From: DRKI01 sp011051875
Lineage (GTDB): Bacteria; Desulfobacterota; Desulfobulbia; Desulfobulbales; Desulfobulbaceae
Length of the DNA: 64,000 nt
Direction of reading: 5' to 3'
NCBI GenBank assembly: GCA_026990385.1
Contig: JALXDL010000031.1
Location: forward strand, 12,460 to 76,459
Of the stretch, positions 42,266 through 49,436 are shown piece after piece. Each line of letters starts with the position of its first letter. Position 1 is the first letter of the stretch. A program made the translations under genes and the position numbers. A model generated the notes under the pieces. That model was given only the letters and a program-made list of their open reading frames with translations, was not told the DNA's origin and made no database searches.

Positions 42266-43492
42266 TTACCGGATGAGCTGGTTCATCTCGAAGATGGGCA
42301 GCAGAATGGATATCACGATGACAGCCACCGCCACGCCCATGGTGATGATCATGATCGGTTCGATCAGCGAGGTCAGGGCGACGATCCGGGCCTCGACCTC
42401 TTTTTCGTAGCTGTCTGCGGCCCTGCTCAGCATCTTTTCCAGGGCTCCGCTCTGCTCGCCTACCCCGATCATCTGGACCAGCATGGGCGGAAACCACCTG
42501 TTGCCCCGCAGGGTACGGGAGAGGCTCCTGCCCTTTTCCAGCTCCTCGCAGGCCTGCTCCAGGACCTCGGCGAGCAGGACGTTGTTGAGGATGTTCTTGA
42601 CGATCTGCAGGGCCGTGATCAGGGGGACACCGGACTGGAGCAGGCTGGCCAGGGTCCGGCCGAAACGGGCCGAGGCGAGCTTGATGTTCAGGTCACGCAG
42701 GCCGGGCAGGGTGAGCTTCATCCGGTCCCAGAGACGTCGCCCGGCCGGCCGGTGGAGGTAGAAGCGGAACAGGAGGAAGACACCGGCCAGGAACAGGACG
42801 AGCAGCCACCAGTAGTTCTGGAGAAAGGTGCTGAGGCCGATCACCAGGGTGGTGATCAGGGGCAGGGCCTGCTGGCTGTTGGCAAAGACCTTGGTGATGC
42901 TCGGTACGATGTAGGTGATCAGCATGAACAGGACCCCGGTGCCGATGACCGCCATGAAGATGGGGTAGATCATGGCGGCTGTGATCCGGGACTTCAGGGC
43001 CTGCTGGTTTTCGCCGAATTCGGCCAGCCGCTCGAGTACCACGTCCAGCGACCCCGAGGCCTCGCCGGCCCGGACCATGTTGATGTAGATGCGCGAGAAG
43101 AGCCGCGGATGCTCGGACAGGGCCGCGGTCAGGGTGTTGCCCTCGTTGACCGAATCCTTGATCTGGGCGATGATGGTCTTGAGCGTTCTGTTGCCGGTCT
43201 GTTCCATGAGACCGTTCAGTGCCTGCACCAGGGGAATGCCGGCCTCCAGCAGGGTGGCGAGCTGCCGGGTGATGAGGTGGATCTCCTGCTGCCGGACGCG
43301 CGGGCCGAGGCGGGCCGACAGCAGTGCGCCTTTTTTCCTGTCCCGCGTCCGGGGCAGGGTCTCGCTGATGTCCACCGGGTAGCCACCGCCCTGGCGGATC
43401 TTCTGCCGGGCCGAGGCCAGGGAGTCGGCCTCGATGATGCCTCTGCGTTTTTTGCCGCCCGGGTCAAGGGCGGTGTATTCATAGACGGGCAT
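42266..43492 (-). CDS. gspF: Type II secretion/type IV pilus inner-membrane platform protein GspF/PilC
   Basis: This 408-residue protein begins MPVYEYTALDPGGKKRRGIIEADS, the usual start of GspF. It carries two copies of the T2SSF domain, with the motifs RQLATLLEAGIPLVQAL, YINMVRAGEASGSLD, ARFGRTLASLLQSGVPLITAL and MIGVGEQSGALE. Three membrane helices are visible. GspF/PilC proteins form the membrane platform for the assembly ATPase. No other secretion or pilus genes occur within the window, so this is an orphan copy, co-transcribed with a membrane protein of the glycan locus. Start ATG 43492 fits the family N-terminus. Confidence 0.92.
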   Translation of the reverse strand: MPVYEYTALDPGGKKRRGIIEADSLASARQKIRQGGGYPVDISETLPRTRDRKKGALLSARLGPRVRQQEIHLITRQLATLLEAGIPLVQALNGLMEQTGNRTLKTIIAQIKDSVNEGNTLTAALSEHPRLFSRIYINMVRAGEASGSLDVVLERLAEFGENQQALKSRITAAMIYPIFMAVIGTGVLFMLITYIVPSITKVFANSQQALPLITTLVIGLSTFLQNYWWLLVLFLAGVFLLFRFYLHRPAGRRLWDRMKLTLPGLRDLNIKLASARFGRTLASLLQSGVPLITALQIVKNILNNVLLAEVLEQACEELEKGRSLSRTLRGNRWFPPMLVQMIGVGEQSGALEKMLSRAADSYEKEVEARIVALTSLIEPIMIITMGVAVAVIVISILLPIFEMNQLIR

Positions 43493-43704
43493 GGGCCACA
43501 ATGGGTGTGGGGACAATGGGAACTATCTTTCGGTCAGCAGGAAGGATGATTCCCTGCGCCGCTGAACCTGCGCAGAAGCGGGGTGCCTGTGACGGCTTAC
43601 GCGCAGACGGTATGCAGCTGTTCCCTGTCCCTGGTTGCAGGATGTCAACCGGGAACTATACTGCCATACCGGGTGTTTTGAAAAGAAAAACTTGGCGCAA
43701 TCCA

Positions 43705-43732
43705 TTGCGTCGCTGACCGGATGTGCTATTAT
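43705..43732 (+). promoter_or_regulatory. Sigma-70-type promoter for the selenoprotein gene
   Basis: -35 TTGCGT (43705-43710), 16-nt spacer, -10 TATTAT (43727-43732). The -35 overlaps an inverted repeat CGCAA-N4-TTGCG (43696-43709), a possible operator. A second plus-strand pair, TTGCAG-N16-TATACT, lies at 43635-43662. On the opposite strand a weaker TTTCAA-N17-TATAGT could serve gspF. Confidence 0.5.
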
Positions 43733-43752
43733 TGGGGTGTCGGCAAGGCGCG

Positions 43753-43772
43753 CCGTGCCGCGGTCGGCACGG
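43753..43772 (+). promoter_or_regulatory. Strong hairpin in the selenoprotein 5' leader
   Basis: CCGTGCCG (43753-43760) and CGGCACGG (43765-43772) form a perfect 8-bp stem with loop CGGT, about 60 nt before the coding region. There is no T tract, so it is not a terminator. A regulatory role in the leader is possible. Confidence 0.5.
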
Positions 43773-43834
43773 TGTGGCCGGTGAGTGTAACGCGCAATTC
43801 GGCCGGAAGGAAAATGAAGAGGGAGGATGCCCCG

Positions 43835-44059
43835 GTGAAGATCACCATCGAATACTGCACCAGCTGAAACTACAAGCCACGAGCCTCCAGGCTGGAGGAA
43901 GAGTTGCGACAGGCCCTGGGCGGCGATGCCGAGGTCGAACTGATTCCCGGATCGGGCGGGGTCTACGAGATCACCGTGGACGGCAGGACCATCTTTTCCA
44001 AGAAACAGTTGAACCGGTTCCCGGAAGAAGGAGAGATCCTCCGCCTGATCAGGGGGTGA
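43835..44059 (+). CDS. SelW/SelT/SelH (Rdx) family selenoprotein with in-frame UGA
   Basis: A conventional gene caller would stop at the TGA at 43865-43867, but the frame continues to a second TGA at 44057-44059. Read as selenocysteine, the protein is 74 residues. It starts VKITIEYCTSUNYKPRASR, with the CxxU redox motif at residues 8-11. Then come LEEELRQALGG, GGVYEITVDGRTIF and SKKQLNRFPEEGEI, all typical of the thioredoxin-fold Rdx family. The GTG start has GGGAGGA seven bases upstream; an ATG at 43814 in the same frame is an alternative. A hairpin suitable as bacterial SECIS follows the UGA. The probable role is selenium-dependent thiol redox chemistry. The SelA/SelB/SelC/SelD machinery must lie elsewhere. 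Confidence 0.88.
43884..43898 (+). other. Candidate bacterial SECIS apical hairpin
   Basis: Sixteen bases after the UGA, CCTCC (43884-43888) pairs with GGAGG (43894-43898) around the loop AGGCU. Known bacterial SECIS elements have a short stem whose apical loop contains GG at a similar distance from the UGA, which this matches. It lies inside the coding region. Confidence 0.65.
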
Positions 44060-44114
44060 GCGGTCCTGCCGTGCCGGCGGCCGGAACTGTCCGGGCGGCG
44101 TGCTCCAGGCCCGT

Positions 44115-44621
44115 TCAGCCGTTACTGTCACGGCCGTCCATGCAGCGGGAGACGCACTGGCGGCAGTTTCCCGCTGTCCCGCCCTTTTTGCAGAAATCCG
44201 AAAAGCCCCTGATTAGCTCGTCGCCGCCCCGCGGACAGATCTCCAGGAATTTTATGAAGTGCACCATTCTGGCGATGATTTCCGGCGGGGCCGTGTGCTC
44301 GATCCGGCAGGCCCCCTCTTCGGCAAGGGGCTCGTCAATGGCCAGGACCTCGATGAAGAATCTCTTCAGCGCCCTGTGCCGCCGCACCACGTCTTCGGCA
44401 ACGACCCGTCCCCTGTCGGTCATGGTGATGACCTCGTAGGGCGCGTAGTTGATCAGGCCCTTCCTGGACAGGGAGCGCAGGGCCTCGGTGACCGATGCGC
44501 CGCTGACACCGAGGCGCGCCGAGATGTCCTTGCCCCGGGCGACCTGTTTTTCGTCAATGATATGATAGATGGCCTCGATATAGTCTTCAAGGCTGGCGCT
44601 GAGTTGTTGCTTTTCTTCCAT
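44115..44621 (-). CDS. DtxR/MntR-family metal-dependent transcriptional regulator with Cys-rich tail
   Basis: This 168-residue protein has an N-terminal winged helix (LEDYIEAIYHIIDEKQVARGKDISARLGVSGASVTEALRSL in outline, split over residues 9-50). The metal-binding dimerisation domain follows, with HRALKRFFIEVLAID, EEGACRIEHTAPPEII and MVHFIKFLEICPRGG. The latter supply the Cys/His/Glu ligands of DtxR-like sensors. The last 35 residues add FCKKGG, NCRQC and SRC, extra cysteines that could bind a metal or Fe-S cluster. There is an AGGAGG ribosome-binding site before ATG 44621 and a near-consensus promoter. Members repress iron or manganese transport genes; no such transporter is in the window, so the regulon is not visible. 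Confidence 0.88.
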   Translation of the reverse strand: MEEKQQLSASLEDYIEAIYHIIDEKQVARGKDISARLGVSGASVTEALRSLSRKGLINYAPYEVITMTDRGRVVAEDVVRRHRALKRFFIEVLAIDEPLAEEGACRIEHTAPPEIIARMVHFIKFLEICPRGGDELIRGFSDFCKKGGTAGNCRQCVSRCMDGRDSNG

Positions 44622-44660
44622 CCATCCTCCTGGCATCTCTAATTTGCAAGAATAATCAAC

Positions 44661-44689
44661 ATGATACATTTATGTGCCCTTGGCGTCAA
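44661..44689 (-). promoter_or_regulatory. Near-consensus sigma-70 promoter of the DtxR-like gene
   Basis: On the minus strand: -35 TTGACG (44689-44684), 17-nt spacer, -10 TATCAT (44666-44661). The spacer contains ACATAAATGT, a small inverted repeat that could be an autoregulatory site. The leader to ATG 44621 is about 33 nt. Confidence 0.72.
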
Positions 44690-44763
44690 GGAGAATGTGG
44701 TACCTGCCGGGCAGGGAACAGGACCCGGGGTAACCATGCCGGCCCGGGCAACGGGGGAGCGCC

Positions 44764-46452
44764 ATGCTGCAGGTACTTCGGGTCAGTGATCTTGCCCTGA
44801 TCGATGCGCTGGAGGTCGATCTGAGCGATCTGGGTCCCGGCCTGGTGGTCTTTACCGGTGAGACCGGGGCCGGCAAGTCGATCATTCTCCAGGCCCTGCA
44901 TCTGCTCACCGGCGGCCGGGGGTCCTCGGCCTGGATCCGTGGTGATTGCGACCAGGCCGAGATCGAGGCCCTGTTCACCCTGGGCGGCGGGCAGGAGGAG
45001 GCCCGGGCCATCCTGCGCGACCAGGGGCTGGAGGAGGGGGCGGTCTGTATCCTCAGGCGTGTCCTGTCGCGCAGGGGCCGTAGCCGGATCTATGTCAACG
45101 ACCGGCTCGTCACGGCCCGCCTTGCCGCCGGCCTGACCGAGAACCTGGTCAGTATCGCCAGCCAGCACGACCACCAGCAACTGCTCCATGTCCGCCGCCA
45201 TCTCGATATCCTGGATACCTTTGGTGAACTCTGGGAGCTGCGCAACGAGTTCGGCAGCCTGTTCAGGCGCTGGCAGCGTCTTTCCTCCGCCCTGCGCGAG
45301 CTGCAGGAGAAAGAGGCGGACAAGGAGCAGCGGCGGGATTTTCTCCAGTACCAGTTGCTGGAGATCCGCGAGGCCGATATCCGGGCGGGCGAGGACGAGG
45401 AACTTCTCCGGGAGCGCGAGCTGCTCAAGGCCTCCACGACCCTGGTGGAGTTGGCGCGGACCAGTCACCGGCTCCTGCAGGGCCAGGTGGTGGACCATCT
45501 GGCCGAGATCCGCAAGAACATGGAACAGGCCGCGGCCCTGGATCCAGGTGTCCGTGAGCTGGCCGAACGGGTCAGTTCGAGCTGCTTCGAGATCGAGGAC
45601 CTGGAGATCGGCCTGCGCAGCTACCTGGAGTCCATTCCCATGGACCCGGCCCGTCTCGAAGAGGTCTCGTCCCGCCTGGCCCAGCTCAAGCAGTTGCAGC
45701 GCAAGTACGGTCCCACCCTGGAGGAGGTGCTTGCCTTTGCCAAGCGCATCGACGGGGAACTCGCTTCCCTGGACAGCCTGGACGAGGAGATCTCCCGCCT
45801 GGAGCTGGAGCTGGAGGAGGTCTCCACAGAGGCCCTGCTCAAGGCCATGGACCTGAGCACCAGGCGCAGGGAGGTGGCCGCCAGGCTGGCAGAGGCCATG
45901 GAGGGGGAGCTTGCCTCCCTGGGCTTTACCGGCGCCGTTTTCGAGGTGGCGATCGGCGAACCCGAGGGCATGGGCCTGGACGGGGTCCATGCCTCGGGCC
46001 GGGACCGGGTGGAATTTCTTTTTTCCGCCAATCCCGGTGAGCCGGTCCGGCCGCTGGCCAAGGTGGTCTCGGGCGGGGAGCTGTCACGGCTGATGCTGGC
46101 CATGAAATGTCTGCTCGCCCGCCGGGACCGGGTGGACACGGTGATCTTCGACGAGGTGGATGCCGGTATCGGCGGCCAGGCCGCCGAGTCGGTGGCTGCC
46201 AAGATCCGTGAGCTGGCCGGGCATCACCAGGTCCTCTGCATCACCCACCTGCCGCAGATCGCCGCCCATGCCGATGTCCATTTCCTGGTCAGGAAACAGG
46301 TGGAACAGGGGCGGACGCGGACCACGATCCGGCGGCTGGACCCCGGGGAGCGGGTCAGGGAGCTGGCCCGGATGCTGGCCGGGGACAGGCCCACGGAACA
46401 GACTCTGTCCTATGCCGGTGAACTGCTGGAAAAGAAAGGAGCACGCAAATAG
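44764..46452 (+). CDS. recN: DNA repair protein RecN
   Basis: This 562-residue SMC-like ATPase has Walker A GETGAGKS at residues 32-39. Long coiled-coil arms (about 160-360) are rich in Glu, Arg and Leu. The C-terminal head has the signature VSGGELSRLMLA and Walker B VIFDEVDAGIGG, then a HxxH switch region (CITHLPQIAAHAD). RecN acts at double-strand breaks, promoting recombination, in the cytoplasm. GGGGGAG precedes the ATG. The next gene begins 2 nt after the stop and is probably co-transcribed. Confidence 0.96.
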   Translation: MLQVLRVSDLALIDALEVDLSDLGPGLVVFTGETGAGKSIILQALHLLTGGRGSSAWIRGDCDQAEIEALFTLGGGQEEARAILRDQGLEEGAVCILRRVLSRRGRSRIYVNDRLVTARLAAGLTENLVSIASQHDHQQLLHVRRHLDILDTFGELWELRNEFGSLFRRWQRLSSALRELQEKEADKEQRRDFLQYQLLEIREADIRAGEDEELLRERELLKASTTLVELARTSHRLLQGQVVDHLAEIRKNMEQAAALDPGVRELAERVSSSCFEIEDLEIGLRSYLESIPMDPARLEEVSSRLAQLKQLQRKYGPTLEEVLAFAKRIDGELASLDSLDEEISRLELELEEVSTEALLKAMDLSTRRREVAARLAEAMEGELASLGFTGAVFEVAIGEPEGMGLDGVHASGRDRVEFLFSANPGEPVRPLAKVVSGGELSRLMLAMKCLLARRDRVDTVIFDEVDAGIGGQAAESVAAKIRELAGHHQVLCITHLPQIAAHADVHFLVRKQVEQGRTRTTIRRLDPGERVRELARMLAGDRPTEQTLSYAGELLEKKGARK

Positions 46453-46453
46453 C

Positions 46454-47497
46454 ATGACAACGGCACTCGGCCTCTACTCCGGTGGCCTGGACTCGCTGCT
46501 CGCCTGCCGGCTGGTGGCGGCCCAGGGGATCACCGTCAGGGCGCTCAAGTTCATCACGCCCTTTTTCGATCACGACCTGCTCCGCCGCGAAGTGCAGTAC
46601 CGGCGCGAGGTGCGGGAAAAGTACTCCATCGACGTCCACGTGGTGGATCTCAGCCGGGGCTATATCGATCTGCTCCGCAGCCCGGCGCACGGGTTCGGCA
46701 AGAACTTCAACCCCTGCATCGACTGCAAGATCATGATGCTCACCCGGGCCAGGGAGCTGATGGCCGACTTCGGGGCCTCTTTTCTCATCACCGGTGAGGT
46801 CCTGGGGCAGCGGCCCATGTCCCAGCGCCGTGACACCATGCGGGTCATCGAGCGGGATTCCGGCTGCAGCGACATCCTGCTCCGCCCGCTGTGCGCCAAG
46901 CTCATGGAGCCCACGCTGCCGGAACGGCAGGGCCTGGTGGACCGGGAGCGGCTCCTGGCCTTTTCCGGCCGCGGTCGCAGGCAGCAGATGGATCTCGCGG
47001 CCTTGTTCGGGATCACCGACTACCCGTCGCCCGCCGGCGGTTGCGTGCTCACCGACGTCAACCTGGCCGCCCGCATCGAGCGGTTCTACAACGGTCTCTT
47101 CTCCATCGGCAGTCGGGACCTGCGGGTGGGTGACATCAGGCTGCTCCTGGTCGGCCGCCAGTTCCGGCTGCCCGGTGGCCGCTGGCTGGTGCTCGGCCGC
47201 AACGAGAAGGAAAACAGGCGTCTCGAGACCCTGCGCGAACCGGAGGACTGGCTGCTGCGCATGGAGAAGCGCCCCGGTCCCACCGGGATCCTGCGCCGGG
47301 CCGGCCAGACCGTGGCCGGGGCAGGGGACCGGGAGGAGATCATCCGCCTGGCCGCCGGCCTGGTGGTCCGCTACGGCCGCAAGGTGGACGGTGCAAGACC
47401 GCCGGCCCCGGTCATCCTGGACCGGAGCGGCAACAGGGAGGTCTTGGAGGAGGTTGTCGCCCTTGATGATGGGAGCTTCCGGGAGTGGATCGTCTGA
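46454..47497 (+). CDS. PP-loop tRNA thiolation-like protein (MnmA/ThiI-related)
   Basis: This 347-residue protein has the pyrophosphatase loop YSGGLDSLLA (Ser9-Ser14 = SGGLDS). It then has NPCIDCKIMMLTRA, ITGEVLGQRPMSQRR and ITDYPSPAGGCVLTD. The paired cysteines of CIDC and of GGC match the catalytic cysteines of tRNA sulfur transferases of the MnmA/ThiI group, though the protein is a shorter, divergent type. A C-terminal domain of about 140 residues contains LRVGDIRLLLVGRQFRLPGG, resembling the small NFACT-R-like domain. It likely activates a tRNA uridine with ATP and introduces sulfur. The gene follows recN by 2 nt. Confidence 0.8.
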   Translation: MTTALGLYSGGLDSLLACRLVAAQGITVRALKFITPFFDHDLLRREVQYRREVREKYSIDVHVVDLSRGYIDLLRSPAHGFGKNFNPCIDCKIMMLTRARELMADFGASFLITGEVLGQRPMSQRRDTMRVIERDSGCSDILLRPLCAKLMEPTLPERQGLVDRERLLAFSGRGRRQQMDLAALFGITDYPSPAGGCVLTDVNLAARIERFYNGLFSIGSRDLRVGDIRLLLVGRQFRLPGGRWLVLGRNEKENRRLETLREPEDWLLRMEKRPGPTGILRRAGQTVAGAGDREEIIRLAAGLVVRYGRKVDGARPPAPVILDRSGNREVLEEVVALDDGSFREWIV

Positions 47498-47510
47498 AGC
47501 CGGGGCTGGT

Positions 47511-48770
47511 TCAGGTCGCGGCGCCGTCCTCCAGGCGCTGCAGGTCGGCGCCGCCGGGCTTCTGGAAGACGCGCAGGTGGAACCAGGGCAGGGCGGCCAG
47601 CAGGTGGTCGAAGATGTCGGCCTGAATGGCCTCGTAATTGGCCCAGACCTGGTCGCCGGAAAAGACATAGACCTGGATGGGCAACCCCTCCGGGCCCGGC
47701 TCCAGGTGCCGGACGAGGAAAGTCATGTCCTTGCGGATCTTGGGGTGCTGTCTCAGGTAGGCGGCGATATAGGCCCGGAAGATGCCGATATTGGTCTGGC
47801 GGCGGCCGTTGATCATCACGCTGGTGTCCACACCGTGCGCCCGGTTGTACTCCTCGATCTCCCGCTGTTTTGCCCGCACGTAATCCCTGATCAGTTCGAT
47901 CCCGGCAAACCCTTCCAGTTCATCGTCGGTGATGAAGCGGATGGAGTTCATGTCCAGGTGCAGGGAGCGCTTGATGCGTCTGCCACCGGATTCCGCCATG
48001 CCGCGCCAGTTCTTGAAGGACTTGGCGATCAGCTGGTAGGTGGGGATGGTGGTAATGGTCTTGTCCCAGTTCTGCACCCGCACCGAGTGGATGGAGATGT
48101 CCAGCACCTCGCCGTCGGCGCCGTGGGATTCCATCTCGATCCAGTCGCCCACCCGCAGCATGTCGGTGCCGGTGAGCTGGATCGAGGCGACAAAGCCCAG
48201 GATCGAGTCGCGGAAGACCAGCATGGTGACCGCGGTGAGCCCTCCCATGACCGAGAGCAGGCCCCAGGGCGAGCGGTCGGTGAGGATGGCGAGCAGGAAG
48301 ATGCCGCCCAGGACAAAGGTGAGGATCCGGGCCGCGTCCACGTAGCCGCTGATGGTTGTGCCCCGGTCGCGGCGCAGCAGCCGGTGGATGTCATTGATCG
48401 CGCCCAGCAGGGCCAGGGTGGCGCCCATGCTGACAACGACAAAGCCGCACATGATGAGCCGGCCCAGGATATCGGCGGCCGGGTGGCCGGGCGGCAGCAG
48501 CAGGTCGCGGGCCAGGTAAAGGATGGTTACCGGCACGAACCAGGAGAGCCGGTGGAAGAATCGGTTGGAGAGCAGCAGGTCGTCCCAGTGCAGCTCGTTT
48601 TCACGGATCACGTGGCTGACCAGCCGGATCAGGACGCGGCGCACGATCCAGGTCGCGATGAGGGCCACCAGCAGGACCAGGCAGGTGATGATGATGTAGG
48701 CCAGGGGCAGGGCAAGCTGCCTGGAAAAACCCAGGCCATGCAGGAGGCTGATGAGCCGGAAGTCAAGCAT
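47511..48770 (-). CDS. MscS/YbdG-family mechanosensitive ion channel
   Basis: This protein of about 419 residues has four or five N-terminal membrane helices and then the MscS pore and beta domain: GGLTAVTMLVFRDSILGFVASIQL, LRVGDWIEMESHGADGEVLDI and TIPTYQLI. The C-terminal cytoplasmic region contains RRIKRSLHLDM and LPIQVYVFSGDQVWANYE, typical of the longer YbdG/MscM type with an insert in the vestibule domain. It gates under membrane tension to protect against osmotic shock. The ATG at 48770 overlaps the stop of the thioredoxin-like gene by 8 nt, so the two are translationally coupled. A TTG at 48797 is a less likely start. Confidence 0.9.
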   Translation of the reverse strand: MLDFRLISLLHGLGFSRQLALPLAYIIITCLVLLVALIATWIVRRVLIRLVSHVIRENELHWDDLLLSNRFFHRLSWFVPVTILYLARDLLLPPGHPAADILGRLIMCGFVVVSMGATLALLGAINDIHRLLRRDRGTTISGYVDAARILTFVLGGIFLLAILTDRSPWGLLSVMGGLTAVTMLVFRDSILGFVASIQLTGTDMLRVGDWIEMESHGADGEVLDISIHSVRVQNWDKTITTIPTYQLIAKSFKNWRGMAESGGRRIKRSLHLDMNSIRFITDDELEGFAGIELIRDYVRAKQREIEEYNRAHGVDTSVMINGRRQTNIGIFRAYIAAYLRQHPKIRKDMTFLVRHLEPGPEGLPIQVYVFSGDQVWANYEAIQADIFDHLLAALPWFHLRVFQKPGGADLQRLEDGAAT

Positions 48771-49251
48771 CGACGATTTCCCGGATCCATTGTTCAACCT
48801 GGGCCCGGGTGGGCAGCAGACCGGCGCTCTTGAGGCGGCCGTTGAGCATCAGGGCCGGGGTGTGGAGGACACCGGCCCGGCCGATCTCGTCCGGATCGTG
48901 GACCTGGTCGATGGCCGCGGCGATCCGCATCTCGTCCAGGATCTCCATGACCATGGTCTGCAGGTTGTTGCAGGAGACGCAGCCCGGCCCGAAGATCCGC
49001 ACCTCCAGAGCCGGATGCTCACGTTCCTCGCGCTGCAGGTGCAGCCGGTACTCGCGGCGAAGGGCCTGGCGGTATTCCTCCTGCCGGCCCGGCGGAATGT
49101 AGTTCCTGTCCCTGATTTCCGCAAAGAGGAGCTCCGCGGCCAGGTCCTCGTCCAGTTCCAGGGCGGCGATCCTGTTCAGGGCCTGGTCCAGGCCGATCAG
49201 CCCGACACTGACCGCTCCCAGGCGAATGGTTCGGGATGTTGCTGCGTCCAT
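48763..49251 (-). CDS. Thioredoxin-like (MTH895/ArsE-type) protein with N-terminal helical extension
   Basis: This 162-residue protein has an N-terminal helical part (IRLGAVSVGLIGLDQALNR, then EEYRQALRREYRLHLQ). A thioredoxin-like domain follows from about residue 80: LEVRIFGPGCVSCNNLQTMVMEIL with the redox pair Cys-x-x-Cys, cis-proline VLHTPALMLNGRL, and a final helix. This is the thioredoxin_3 group of small redox-active disulfide proteins. The N-terminal extension is not common to all of them. The start ATG 49251 lacks a strong ribosome-binding site. It is coupled to the mechanosensitive channel gene; whether it controls that channel by thiol redox is unknown. Confidence 0.8.
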   Translation of the reverse strand: MDAATSRTIRLGAVSVGLIGLDQALNRIAALELDEDLAAELLFAEIRDRNYIPPGRQEEYRQALRREYRLHLQREEREHPALEVRIFGPGCVSCNNLQTMVMEILDEMRIAAAIDQVHDPDEIGRAGVLHTPALMLNGRLKSAGLLPTRAQVEQWIREIVDA

Positions 49252-49421
49252 TTTCGGGTTTCGGGTTGGGGTTCTTTTCCGCTCCTGCGGAGATGCCGGT
49301 CTGTTCCAATTGATCGTAATGGTACACAATGGCGGCCTGGTCGTAAACCGGGAACTTGCGGCCAGGGCCTGGTTCCCCCCTTGCCGGCAGTGTTTTTTTA
49401 CGGGAAAAGGGCGGCTGCCGC

Positions 49422-49430
49422 TGCTATAGT
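49422..49430 (+). promoter_or_regulatory. Extended -10 promoter candidate; possible leaderless start of the CCA gene
   Basis: TGC-TATAGT (49422-49430) is an extended -10 element ending six bases before the ATG at 49437. That places the transcription start at or next to the start codon. No ribosome-binding site precedes the ATG, consistent with a leaderless mRNA. No good -35 is present. Confidence 0.4.
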
Positions 49431-49436
49431 GGGCCC

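Noticed and set aside
40517..43549. A plus-strand open frame of about 1000 codons opposite the GT-C-like and gspF genes
   Set aside because: It is the antisense of two convincing coding genes and its translation is Gln/Glu/Gly-rich and low in hydrophobic segments, as expected for a GC-rich shadow frame.
43723..44439. A 238-codon plus-strand open frame covering the selenoprotein and the DtxR-like gene
   Set aside because: Its translation has no family features and is out of frame with the Rdx protein and antisense to the regulator; it is a high-GC shadow.
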